In this document: positions 1 through 8,633 of the stretch, in pieces
Position numbering within the stretch: position 1 is the first letter of the stretch
Layout of the letters: each line of letters starts with the position of its first letter
Origin: an uncultured Spirochaetales bacterium
Lineage (GTDB): Bacteria; Spirochaetota; Spirochaetia; Sphaerochaetales; Sphaerochaetaceae
Assembly (NCBI GenBank): GCA_949292445.1
Contig: CASEZU010000139.1
Location: 1 to 16,740 of the forward strand
Length of the DNA: 16,740 nt
Direction of reading: 5' to 3'
Made by a program: the position numbers and the translations under genes
Notes under the pieces: model-generated
What the model was told of the DNA's origin: nothing
Databases searched by the model: none
Seen by the model: only the letters and a program-made list of their open reading frames with translations

Positions 1-913
1 CATACTCTGCTACATCTGTTGCACCTGTGTAAACGTTGAGGATCATGTTCTCGAGAACATTAAGGTCGACACCAGCATAAAGAACATGTGTTGCATCAGC
101 CTCAGTAATGTTAACACCATACTCAACTGCAAGATCAACAACATCAACTCCACCATAAACAACTGCCATGATAGAATTTACATTGTTCTCGATACCATAC
201 TTGTAAGCAGCACTTACTCCGAGGTCAAAATCAAGACCAGCGAGTGTTCCGATGTTAGCATCGACAGCTGCGTTTACAGCACCCTTGCCACCGATCTTAT
301 CATAGAGCATCTTTGTCTCGCCATTGAGGACATAACCAGCGGAAATTCCGAGGCCGTTGAGCGGCTTAACAAGGACAGATGCAAGGAAATCGCCAGGAGC
401 TGCTACATATGCAGGTGCATTAGGAGCAGTAATCCTAGGACCGCCAGCTACCTGAACCTGAACAAGGTCAGTGTAACCTACAGTAAGAGCAAACCAAAGT
501 CCATCTTCCTCAGTCCTGATTCTGGAAATGTTAAGACCAGAAGCATTGTTATATGCATTAAGACCAGCAACTCTGCCGTCTGCTGTGACACCAAGTTTAA
601 TGGAGACATCACTGTCAGCGCCCAGAACAATCTTACCGAAGTCTACAGTAAAGTTTCCCTCGAGCCTGCTGTCAGCCTGCATATTACCCTTGAGGCTTCC
701 AGACCAGATACCCTCGTCATCAGAAATACCAACATTGAGCTTAAAAGACTGTGAATTGAAGTTATCCTGTCCCCAAACACCAGTCTGCCAATCTCCATTA
801 TTGGGCTTGTTGAATGTGTAACCTGCTGCAATCTCTCCATTGATATTCGCTGCTGCGAATGCAGAAGAAAGTGCTACTGCAAGAACGAGCAGAGATACAA
901 GTACCTTTTTCAT
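1..913 (-). CDS. Porin-like outer-membrane protein, 3' end beyond window
   Basis: The frame is open from ATG at 913 to the window edge, giving 304 complete codons without a stop. The start has GGAGG five bases upstream. Residues 1-20 (MKKVLVSLLVLAVALSSAFA) form a typical Sec signal peptide with an Ala-x-Ala cleavage site. The rest is rich in Gly, Asn, Asp, Val and Ala, has few cysteines, and alternates hydrophobic and polar residues as in transmembrane beta-strands. Repeated short strand-turn patterns (for example GISAGYVLNGETK and VYGGVDVVDLAVEYGV) fit a beta-barrel porin exported to the outer membrane. I recognise no specific family. It has its own strong promoter. The role as a general porin is inference, and an autotransporter or other barrel cannot be excluded because the C-terminus is missing. 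Confidence 0.8.
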   Translation of the reverse strand, partial: MKKVLVSLLVLAVALSSAFAAANINGEIAAGYTFNKPNNGDWQTGVWGQDNFNSQSFKLNVGISDDEGIWSGSLKGNMQADSRLEGNFTVDFGKIVLGADSDVSIKLGVTADGRVAGLNAYNNASGLNISRIRTEEDGLWFALTVGYTDLVQVQVAGGPRITAPNAPAYVAAPGDFLASVLVKPLNGLGISAGYVLNGETKMLYDKIGGKGAVNAAVDANIGTLAGLDFDLGVSAAYKYGIENNVNSIMAVVYGGVDVVDLAVEYGVNITEADATHVLYAGVDLNVLENMILNVYTGATDVAEY

Positions 914-988
914 TACTTCCTCCAAATTTTTTGGGGCGAACTCCAAATAGAAGTCCGAAAACTCCCCTTTTCCGTTATTCTTGTGAAG

Positions 989-1018
989 ATTGTAGCAACC
1001 ACTTCATTCAACTGTCAA
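989..1018 (-). promoter_or_regulatory. Strong sigma-70-type promoter of the porin gene
   Basis: On the minus strand a perfect -35 TTGACA (1018-1013) is followed 18 bases later by TACAAT (994-989), preceded by TGC as in an extended -10. The predicted start near 982 gives a leader of about 70 bases before the porin ATG. The DNA just upstream (about 1020-1110) is very AT-rich, which could act as an UP element. This is the best promoter match in the window and suits an abundant outer-membrane protein. Confidence 0.8.
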
Positions 1019-1352
1019 GTTAAATTCACTTTTGCCACAATAGATACACAATGAAAATTATATCTATTTAATTGATACAAATAGCGAGTTATTAATACAG
1101 TTTTGGTACAAACTGTTCGATAACTATTCTTCAAACAGCATGGCTGAGTTCTCTTGTTCCGGACATATCGGGATGGGGTATGCCGATATGCAATGGCCTG
1201 TGTGAAGTTATGTGAAGATTCCATGTTGGGCGCTTAGTTTTTTGGATTGACGTGAAAACAAAGCACAGCAAGATGGAAAAATGTATTGCAGCGCAGGGGA
1301 ACCATGCTTCCACGTCTTAGATAAAAGTCTAAAAAACAACAATGATACTTAA
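1019..1352. other. Intergenic stretch with no recognisable gene
   Basis: This divergent region lies between the porin promoter and the helix-turn-helix remnant. Positions 1020-1110 are markedly more AT-rich than the rest of the window. I found no convincing start codon with a ribosome binding site, no RNA gene and no terminator. Short open frames on both strands show no protein-like composition. It may be decayed coding DNA belonging to the adjacent pseudogene, but I could not recognise any part of that gene here. Confidence 0.5.
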
Positions 1353-1570
1353 AGAAAGCAGAATGACCTGATAAATGAGCAGGTAAATAAAAAGGAAAAA
1401 GAGCTGATTGTGTTCCTGAGGCAAAGGCCATCAGCGACATACCCTGAGATAGCATCCGCACTGGATGTCTCATACATTACAGCAAGACGACTGATTCAGG
1501 AATTGCTTAAAGCGGAAAGATCGAAAGGTTCGGCAGCGACAGGAAAGGTGGCTGGAAACTGCTTGATTAG
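1353..1570 (+). pseudogene. Remnant of a C-terminal helix-turn-helix domain, frameshifted
   Basis: An open frame follows a TAA at 1350 and reads an acidic/basic lead-in, then a helix-turn-helix: EKELIVFLRQRPSATYPEI followed by ASALDVSYITARRLIQELL. After LLKA (codon ending 1514) the frame becomes implausible. Shifting by one base at about 1514-1517 restores GK-IERFGSDRKGGWKLLD and a TAG at 1568-1570. That ending is typical of the winged-helix tail of AlbA/Schlafen-type ATP-binding transcriptional regulators, the RecG-C-terminus-like group. One G appears to have been lost from a GCGGGA sequence. No start codon with a ribosome binding site and no N-terminal domain are visible, so this is a truncated and frameshifted relic. 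The family assignment is from pattern memory. It is the only protein-coding signal on the plus strand. Confidence 0.6.
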
Positions 1571-1578
1571 CTCTAGTG

Positions 1579-1603
1579 AAAAAGTCCGGCATCGCTGCCG
1601 GAC
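1579..1603 (-). terminator. Intrinsic terminator of eno
   Basis: On the minus strand a perfect 8-bp stem GTCCGGCA/TGCCGGAC (1603-1596 with 1591-1584) closes a GCGA tetraloop and is followed by TTTTT (1583-1579). It begins 26 bases after the enolase stop, and eno is the only gene reading into it. Confidence 0.93.
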
Positions 1604-1628
1604 CTGTATGACCGCTTCTCAGTTCTGA

Positions 1629-2933
<1,305 letters not shown>

Positions 2934-2954
2934 CTAATATTGATATAGTTACAG

Positions 2955-2985
2955 ATAATATCTTCTGAAAGGCCCTAAAAGTCAA
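2955..2985 (-). promoter_or_regulatory. Probable promoter of eno
   Basis: On the minus strand TTGACT (2985-2980) is followed by GATATT (2962-2957) at 17 bases, or by the overlapping TATTAT (2960-2955) at 19 bases. Either placement gives a leader of about 25-30 bases before the enolase start. The -35 is good and the -10 ambiguous. Confidence 0.6.
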
Positions 2986-3167
2986 GAAACGGCTGACCGG
3001 AGCAGGAAAATCCAAGGATGCCGGCTACCCGTCCAAAGCCATACAGAGGAAAGAAATAGACAGCACATCAGCCCGTTAATGATGATATCATCCTGAAATA
3101 CAGGCGCGCCAATGTCTCCGGAACTGTGTGCTGCCTGAGCAGAATGCGCCCAGGCTGCCGGCTTTCC

Positions 3168-4304
3168 TCAGATCCTGTCAAGGACAAGGGCGCTCTCGTC
3201 GTGGCCTGTTCCCGGGTAGAAATCAAACGAGGCGGCACGTGTTATGCGGTATCCTTCCATACGCCCCACATCGCGTGACAAAGTGGCGCTGCTACAAGAG
3301 ACATAGATTATGCGCTCCGGTTTCCATGAGATGATCAGCGAAAGTGCCTCGGGGGAAAGTCCCGTGCGCGGAGGATCGACTATCACAGTATCGGCATGGC
3401 GTCCGTTCTTTTTTCCCCAGAGAGCGACATCAGCTGTGAAAGAAAGCGCTGACGGGGCATTGATTTTTGCCAGCGAGAGGCAGCCTTTATCACGTTCGAC
3501 AGCATAGACCCTCTTTCCGGTCCCCTCGAAAAGCGCTGAGAAAGTACCTACCCCGCTGTAGAGATCCATTATCGTATCGCCTGCTGCATTGTCCCTGACA
3601 AAGGATAGGAGGGCTGGAAGAACGGACGGATTCGACTGGAAGAAGACACGCCCATTGACGGTATAATCCACGCCGAAGACAGAGAGGCGGACATTCTCGC
3701 TGCCGAAAGATATTCCATCATCACCTTCGAAGGCGCTGACTTCTGCAAAACCTGTCGATCTGTCCACACGGTTTGAGAACATGGCAGCCCTGCCCTCATC
3801 AAGCAGCCTCCTGCCGTCGGAGAGCAGCGCTGAAAGGCCCTCCGAGAGAGCCGGACAGTTCTTAATATGGACTATCTCAGATGATTTCCTGCCGAGGAAA
3901 CCCCATTTCCTGGAAGCGAAGTCCACATGGAAGCGTGCACGGTGACGGTACCCTGGAAAGGATCCGTAATGGACGGGGATGTCTTCAGGAATCTCCTCCA
4001 CCTTCCCGATGCGGCGGAGATTATCACGGAGGATGTTCGCTTTTATCGAGGCGCTGTCGGATTCCGAGACAATCTGGAAATCACAGCCCCCGCATATGCC
4101 GTAGTACGGACACACAGGCTCCCTTCTCATCGCTGATGGTTCAATGACGCCGGATACCTCGGCAATGGAGTAGCTCTGACGCCTCTCAACCTCCCTGCAC
4201 TCGACCAGTTCTCCTGCGAGGGCTCCCCTCACAAGCACGGTCCTTGCGCCGTCATGTGCGATTCCTACGGCCTCCGAGGCCATCTTCTCTATTCTCAGAG
4301 CCAT
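3168..4304 (-). CDS. rlmD: RlmD/RumA-type rRNA uracil-C5 methyltransferase
   Basis: This SAM-dependent enzyme methylates C5 of a uridine in RNA. The 378-residue protein has a TRAM-like N-terminus (1-55) and an iron-sulphur cluster motif with cysteines C65, C71, C74 and C150 (CPYYGICGGC and NCPAL). It also has a Rossmann SAM site DLYSGVGTF (247-255), the VDPPRTGL motif (309-316), the nucleophilic cysteine C337 in VSCSSATLSRD and the catalytic-base region ending HDESALVL (E370). It is shorter than enteric RlmD (about 430) and near the length of RlmC, so the exact target (23S U1939, U747, or both) cannot be told from sequence. Its ATG overlaps the end of the upstream peptidase gene by 10 bases, with GAGAGG upstream, so the two are probably co-translated. 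I see no clear terminator after it. Confidence 0.9.
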   Translation of the reverse strand: MALRIEKMASEAVGIAHDGARTVLVRGALAGELVECREVERRQSYSIAEVSGVIEPSAMRREPVCPYYGICGGCDFQIVSESDSASIKANILRDNLRRIGKVEEIPEDIPVHYGSFPGYRHRARFHVDFASRKWGFLGRKSSEIVHIKNCPALSEGLSALLSDGRRLLDEGRAAMFSNRVDRSTGFAEVSAFEGDDGISFGSENVRLSVFGVDYTVNGRVFFQSNPSVLPALLSFVRDNAAGDTIMDLYSGVGTFSALFEGTGKRVYAVERDKGCLSLAKINAPSALSFTADVALWGKKNGRHADTVIVDPPRTGLSPEALSLIISWKPERIIYVSCSSATLSRDVGRMEGYRITRAASFDFYPGTGHDESALVLDRI

Positions 4305-6013
4305 GATTCAAGCCTCTCTGCATATGAGAGTATCACGCTGATACCCTTCTTCCAGAATGCCCTGTCCCTTATGTCCGCTCCGGCTATCGCGGCGCAGGAT
4401 GCGGCATCCAGACGTCCTGTATTGCGCAGCACCTCCCTGTAGACAGCGGGAAAGCCATCCTCATCCTTTCTGGCATAGAGCGAGAGCGCGAAGAGCTCGC
4501 CGAATGCATACGGATAGTTGTAGTAGGAGAAATCAGCTGAGTAATAATGTGATTTGACCGCCCACATGTACTTATGCTTCTCTCCGAGAGCATCGCCATA
4601 GGCCCTTTCCTGAGCGGAGAGCATCAGGCTTGAAAGCTCATCAGCGCTTATCTCGCCTTTCCTCCTCTCCTCGAATACCGACTGCTCGAAGATGAAGCGG
4701 GAGTAGATATCGACAATGACCTGGGCGGCAGACTGCACGAATGACTCAATGACAGGAAGAGCCTCATCACCGGATGCCAAGCCGAGCACATGATCGAACA
4801 CGAGCATCTCGCCGAATATCGACGCAGTCTCGGCCAGAGTCATCGGATAAACCGACAGAGACGGCGGAAGATCCCGCACAACAGAATCATGATAGGCATG
4901 GCCAAGCTCATGGGCGAGCGTGGATACGCTGTCATAGCTGCCGTCGAAATTGCAGAACACGCGGCTCTCACCGGTTTTCGGGAAGAACGTATCATAGGCC
5001 CCGCCTGCTTTTCCGCGCCGAGGCTCCGCGTCAATCCAGCGGGAGGAGACAGCTTTTTCAGCAAACCTGCCCATCTCCTCCGAGAATGAGGAGTATGAGC
5101 TTATGACAATGCTGACAGCCTCGTCGAAGGAATACTCCCGGACTGATGTCCCCACTGGGGCGAAGAGGTCGAAGAAATCCATGCGCTCAAGGCCGAGGAG
5201 CCTGGCCTTAGTGCGGAAATAACGGCGGAAAGATGGGAGTGAATCCTCAATGGCACCGATGAGAGCGGAGAGTATCTCCCTGTCGATGCAGGATGAGAAA
5301 AGTGAGCGGTCAAGCGGATCAGCCCAGCCGCGGCGCTTCTCAAGCACAAGCACAGTCCCCTTCACGCCGTTGAGGGCCGCAGCGACAGCGCATTTGTGCT
5401 CATCGAGGAGCCTTATTTCCCTCTCCCAGGCATCGCGGCGCACATTCCTGTCCGGAGATGATGCAAGAGCCCTCAGCTCTGTCAGGGTCTTGCCGCCGCT
5501 TACAGCAGTCGATGTAACGGCAGCCATCATGCGCTCCCAGGCAGATGAGCCGGAGCGGGAGAGATCAGCCGCGAGCGCCTCCTCTTCAGGGGACATCATA
5601 TGGCGGCTCTCTGTGAGTATATCGGCAAGATACTTCGCATGGTCAGCAAGGGAGGGATCACCGAACTCATCCTTACGGGAAGCAGCTGCACGGATGAACG
5701 CATCTTCTGCCCTGCTGTAGAGGACAAGGGCTTCCTCCGCCTCCCCCATTGCCCGGAGGTAGAAAGGATTCTCAGAATCCGTGGAAAGAAGGGCCTCAGT
5801 ATACGCCGAGAGCGTCATCGCAGTGGCATCGCACTCATCCTTGAGGGCGATCAAAGTACGAAGCGGGGCAGAGGAACTGCAGAGAGCGGCAAGCTCCTCA
5901 CCCTTCCTGCCGAGCTTCACGACATCGTCATGAAAAACGGAGGAATCGGGGGATGGATAGATGGACGAGAGGTCCCAACGGGGAAGCTGATTCATGCCAT
6001 GATGATACAGCAT
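4295..6013 (-). CDS. pepF: M3-family oligoendopeptidase (PepF type)
   Basis: This is a cytoplasmic zinc metallopeptidase that cleaves short peptides. The 572-residue protein lacks a signal peptide and carries the zinc motif HELGH (H368, E369, H372) within LAHELGHAYHDSVVRDLPP. The probable third ligand is E395 in TLAETASIFGE. Length and the largely helical N-terminal half fit the M3B oligoendopeptidase F group. The ATG at 6013 lies nine bases after the DUF1989 stop, with a modest GAGATGGGG upstream. A second in-frame ATG at 5995 (MNQLPRWDL) matches where relatives usually begin but has no visible ribosome binding site. The gene sits between the DUF1989 gene and the rRNA methyltransferase gene in a probable operon. 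Confidence 0.93.
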   Translation of the reverse strand: MLYHHGMNQLPRWDLSSIYPSPDSSVFHDDVVKLGRKGEELAALCSSSAPLRTLIALKDECDATAMTLSAYTEALLSTDSENPFYLRAMGEAEEALVLYSRAEDAFIRAAASRKDEFGDPSLADHAKYLADILTESRHMMSPEEEALAADLSRSGSSAWERMMAAVTSTAVSGGKTLTELRALASSPDRNVRRDAWEREIRLLDEHKCAVAAALNGVKGTVLVLEKRRGWADPLDRSLFSSCIDREILSALIGAIEDSLPSFRRYFRTKARLLGLERMDFFDLFAPVGTSVREYSFDEAVSIVISSYSSFSEEMGRFAEKAVSSRWIDAEPRRGKAGGAYDTFFPKTGESRVFCNFDGSYDSVSTLAHELGHAYHDSVVRDLPPSLSVYPMTLAETASIFGEMLVFDHVLGLASGDEALPVIESFVQSAAQVIVDIYSRFIFEQSVFEERRKGEISADELSSLMLSAQERAYGDALGEKHKYMWAVKSHYYSADFSYYNYPYAFGELFALSLYARKDEDGFPAVYREVLRNTGRLDAASCAAIAGADIRDRAFWKKGISVILSYAERLESWL

Positions 6014-6022
6014 ATCCCCATC

Positions 6023-6604
6023 TCAGTCATCGCTGACGATGATCCTGACAGAGGTGCACCTGCCGCTGTTGCACTCGCTTTCCGATACGCTGCATGCGGC
6101 AGCCCCGATCCGCATATCCATCAGGGCTCTGAGCACTATGGTATCACCGGGCTTTGATAACGGACGGAGCACATGGATGGAGCCGTCACTCTCTATCGCG
6201 GTATGCATGAAGAGATTGAAGGGATGGATCACCGGATGGGATGTGCCGAGACTCCGGTTTATGTTGTCGAGACAGTTCGGATGCCCATCCCCATTGCCAT
6301 AGAAGAAATCATACATCTCACGGCGGCAGCAGGGATGGATAAGGTCATGCTCCCCGACATCATCTGAAACGACAGTGAACATCGGGTGATAGAGATTGCT
6401 GTACAGCGTGTCTCCCTCTCTTATCCTCAGCGACTCATTGCAGTCCACAGTCACTCCCGGGGAGAGGAACTCCATAGGATCACCTTCCGCATGGGCGAAG
6501 AAATCCACGACCTGTCCGCCCTCTGTATCCTCGACAGTGACAAGCTGTCCCTTTGCCACATCTATGGCCGCGCCGCTGCACGGTTCTATGACATACTCCT
6601 TCAT
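6023..6604 (-). CDS. DUF1989 (urea carboxylase-associated) protein
   Basis: The 193-residue soluble protein matches the DUF1989 family, often annotated as urea carboxylase-associated and thought to be metal-binding. Supporting features are the opening IEPCSGAAIDVAKGQ, VVDFFAHAEGD (32-42), the SPGVT segment, and the cluster HDLIHPCCRREMYDFF (86-101) followed by GHPNCLDNI (107-115). In the last two, H90, C92/C93 and C111 are candidate metal ligands. No urea carboxylase or allophanate hydrolase gene is in the window, so a link to urea metabolism is not supported here. The gene is followed after nine bases by the M3 peptidase gene. The start codon is preceded by a weak AGGCAGG that lies inside a 10-bp inverted repeat. 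Confidence 0.85.
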   Translation of the reverse strand: MKEYVIEPCSGAAIDVAKGQLVTVEDTEGGQVVDFFAHAEGDPMEFLSPGVTVDCNESLRIREGDTLYSNLYHPMFTVVSDDVGEHDLIHPCCRREMYDFFYGNGDGHPNCLDNINRSLGTSHPVIHPFNLFMHTAIESDGSIHVLRPLSKPGDTIVLRALMDMRIGAAACSVSESECNSGRCTSVRIIVSDD

Positions 6605-6610
6605 GAAAAC

Positions 6611-6643
6611 CTGCCTGGAGACATTATAAGCAGCTCCAGGCAG
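6611..6643 (-). repeat. 10-bp inverted repeat between pectate lyase and DUF1989 genes
   Basis: CTGCCTGGAG (6611-6620) and CTCCAGGCAG (6634-6643) are perfect inverted copies separated by 13 bases. Read on the minus strand, the hairpin lies just after the pectate lyase stop and is followed by GTTTTC, so it can serve as a modest terminator for that gene. Its 3' arm also contains the AGGCAGG that would serve as the DUF1989 ribosome binding site, and its loop contains TATAAT. Confidence 0.75.
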
Positions 6644-6653
6644 AATTTGTCAC
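6623..6653 (-). promoter_or_regulatory. Possible promoter of the DUF1989-pepF-rlmD cluster
   Basis: A perfect TATAAT (6628-6623, minus strand) sits in the loop of the inverted repeat. The best -35 is GTGACA (6653-6648), overlapping the pectate lyase stop, at a long 19-base spacing. The predicted start near 6616 leaves only about 12 bases before the ATG. The position ahead of a three-gene cluster supports it and the spacing counts against it. Confidence 0.45.
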
Positions 6654-7924
6654 TGCACCTCTGCAGTGTATTTCACAAGCCACGCCTCAATGGACTCGCC
6701 TTCCGCCGGAAGTTCGAGAGCCCTGCAGACAGGCTCTGCCTCAGGATATCCTCCGACCTCATTCTGGCTGTTGATCTGATGGCCTGTTCCAGTGAGGAAC
6801 TCATTCACAAGCCTGATGTCAGTGGCATCGCGGTCCTTCGGCCTGGCACCTGCATTTGAGAGCACATGCATCGGCACATCCTCTGCAGGAAGGACCTCAA
6901 GCCCCTCGATCCATGACGGCTTCTCGCTGAGAATGGTGATGTTGCCATCGGTAATCGGGCACTCAGTACCATCTGCATGAACCGCGATATTATCCTCAAG
7001 ATAGCATTCTCCGTTATCATAGTTGGTACCGACCATCGCCGTTGTCTCAGGTGTATCCACTCCGGTCTTCATGTAGTTTCCGATGACCGTTACCCTGGGA
7101 TTGACCGGCTCAACGTCAGCGCCATCCCACTCCTTGGGCACATACCCCATCCTCATCGCCCACTTTCCGGGGTTGTAGATGAGATTGTTCAGGACAATGC
7201 CTGTGCAGCCGCCTTTATACCACGGGTTGCGCTCATAATTATGGGCATAGTAGTTGCCGATTATCGTGATATCGGTGCAGTTGTCATGGACAAGGGTGCC
7301 CATGCCATGATTGCCGTCCTTTCTGTGCACGGAATAGCAGAGAGGCTCTGCGATGATGTTGTTCGAGAACGTGAGATTGTGCGAAGTGGCCTCGGGCCCG
7401 TCCAGACGGGGACCGGAGGTGGAGAGATTCTCATCGACACCCCAGGAAACGGAGCAGTGGTCAACGACAATGTTGTAGGCATCAGCACCGTATGTCGCGA
7501 TCTCCGGCTCGAATTTCTCACCTTTCTCCGCTCCTGCGTCGCCCATTCTGAACCTCACATGCTGTATCACCACATCATGCGTGCGGATCGTCAGGCCGCC
7601 GCGGATGAATGTGATACCGGGAGAAGGCGCAGTCTGCCCCGCAATCGTGAGATAGGGCTCAGTGACATCTATCTGCTCCTTTCCGAGATCGATCACGCCC
7701 GCGACCTCGAAGACTATCGTCCTGGGACCTTCCGCATTGAGGGCCTCAAGGAAAGACCCCTCACCTGTGGCATCGAGCGTGGTGACCTTGATGATCCTTC
7801 CATCAAGGCCGCCCCTGGTCTCCGAACCATACCCGACAAGCCTGTATTCTTCAGGAATGTCGCTGCTGAATGCAGGGAAAACGAAAAGCAACAGCGCAAT
7901 AAGCGCAAGAACCGCCTTTTTCAT
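6650..7924 (-). CDS. Secreted PL1-type pectate lyase
   Basis: This enzyme is predicted to cleave polygalacturonate by beta-elimination outside the cytoplasm. The 424-residue protein starts with a signal peptide (MKKAVLALIALLLFVFPAFS, cleavage after residue 20). A right-handed parallel beta-helix follows with family landmarks: TRGGLDGRIIKVTTL (36-50), GSFLEAL (56-62), RTIVFEVAGVIDL (68-80), LTIAGQTAPSPGI (92-104), IQHVRFRMGD (120-129), VVDHCSVSWGVDE (153-165) and a C-terminal NEVGGYPE. These match the pectate lyase group usually placed in polysaccharide lyase family 1. GGAGG lies six bases before the ATG. The gap of 112 bases to the upstream pentapeptide gene suggests a separate unit, but I found no convincing promoter. 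The exact substrate is inferred from the family. Confidence 0.9.
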   Translation of the reverse strand: MKKAVLALIALLLFVFPAFSSDIPEEYRLVGYGSETRGGLDGRIIKVTTLDATGEGSFLEALNAEGPRTIVFEVAGVIDLGKEQIDVTEPYLTIAGQTAPSPGITFIRGGLTIRTHDVVIQHVRFRMGDAGAEKGEKFEPEIATYGADAYNIVVDHCSVSWGVDENLSTSGPRLDGPEATSHNLTFSNNIIAEPLCYSVHRKDGNHGMGTLVHDNCTDITIIGNYYAHNYERNPWYKGGCTGIVLNNLIYNPGKWAMRMGYVPKEWDGADVEPVNPRVTVIGNYMKTGVDTPETTAMVGTNYDNGECYLEDNIAVHADGTECPITDGNITILSEKPSWIEGLEVLPAEDVPMHVLSNAGARPKDRDATDIRLVNEFLTGTGHQINSQNEVGGYPEAEPVCRALELPAEGESIEAWLVKYTAEVQ

Positions 7925-8015
7925 TCTTAACCTCCGGGAAAAAGTATATTTCCGTCTCCGGATGTTCGGTAGCGACAGCTTTTCCGCAGGGTGTCAGTTT
8001 TTGTGCCGGGATACT

Positions 8016-8035
8016 CATACCTCTGAAGAGGTATG
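8016..8035 (-). repeat. Stem-loop after the last gene of the his operon
   Basis: CATACCTC (8016-8023) and GAGGTATG (8028-8035) form a perfect 8-bp stem with a 4-base loop, one base after the pentapeptide gene stop. No T-run follows on the minus strand (AGTATCCCGG), so it is not a standard intrinsic terminator. It could be an mRNA 3'-end stabiliser or part of a factor-dependent end. Confidence 0.6.
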
Positions 8036-8036
8036 C

Positions 8037-8633
8037 TCAGGATATGATCCTCACTCCGAGCGTTCTCGCCACATCCAGAGCCTGGGAGAGATCAAGCTCC
8101 GCACCCCGCAGTTCCTTCAGGTTCTCTGAGAATGACACGCCGCCAAGCGATGATCCTGCCAGCCTGATTCCGCCAAGCGGAGTGCCTCTGAACACGCATC
8201 GTGAGAGGTCGGAGGAAGTGATGGAAAGCGATGAGTGCCTCACAGCTGAGAATGATGAGTCGGTAAAGTCGGATGAATCTATCGAAGAGCTCTCCATTGC
8301 CGCCTTGTCAAACGAGACATAGTGCGCGGAGGCATTGCTGATGGAGACTTTCCTCAGCCTCGAGGAAAGGAATACCGCGCCTGTCAGGCGGCAGTCCACG
8401 AAACTGACGCGGAGAAGCGAGGAGGATGTGAAGTCCGCATTCGAGAAATCGCAGGAGATGAAGACGGTATCCGTCATCACCGCATCAGAGAGGAGCGCAG
8501 AAGAGAACGAGACCGACTCGAAGCGTGAGGAGCGGATTATGACAGAAGAGAGATCCTCTGCCGCATATGATGTGCCTTTCTCCTCTATCTCCTCTGCATC
8601 GGAGAGTGAGGATAAGGCTTCTCTGAGATCCAT
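8037..8633 (-). CDS. Pentapeptide-repeat protein, last cistron of the his operon
   Basis: The chosen ATG (8633) overlaps the hisIE stop as TGATG, giving 198 residues. A longer in-frame start at 8732 would lie inside hisIE and encode unrelated sequence. After a short helical N-terminus (MDLREALSSLSDAEEIEEK) the middle shows tandem five-residue units with hydrophobic centres and small flanking residues, such as SRFES-VSFSS, CDFSN-ADFTS and SDFTD-SSFSA. This predicts a quadrilateral beta-helix of about 120 residues. The C-terminal GAELDLSQALDVARTLGV resembles the closing segment of other pentapeptide-repeat proteins. No signal peptide or enzyme motif is present. The function is unknown. Co-translation with hisIE suggests it is made with histidine enzymes, but a role in the pathway is not supported by anything in its sequence. 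Confidence 0.8.
   Translation of the reverse strand: MDLREALSSLSDAEEIEEKGTSYAAEDLSSVIIRSSRFESVSFSSALLSDAVMTDTVFISCDFSNADFTSSSLLRVSFVDCRLTGAVFLSSRLRKVSISNASAHYVSFDKAAMESSSIDSSDFTDSSFSAVRHSSLSITSSDLSRCVFRGTPLGGIRLAGSSLGGVSFSENLKELRGAELDLSQALDVARTLGVRIIS

Noticed and set aside
86..754. A 222-codon plus-strand open frame opposite the porin gene
   Set aside because: It is antisense to a frame with a signal peptide, ribosome binding site and promoter. Its cysteine- and serine-rich composition is typical of a shadow frame.
1410..1628. A 72-codon open frame read as an intact small protein
   Set aside because: Only its first part resembles a helix-turn-helix. After the frameshift it runs through the enolase terminator hairpin, so the tail is not a real coding sequence.
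3081..3092. 12-base palindrome GATGATATCATC between eno and rlmD
   Set aside because: A single short palindrome with no promoter near it. It could be an operator, but nothing else supports that.
6977..7930. A 317-codon plus-strand open frame opposite the pectate lyase gene
   Set aside because: Its length is unusual, but the minus strand encodes a clear signal peptide and lyase motifs, and the plus-strand product has no recognisable domain.
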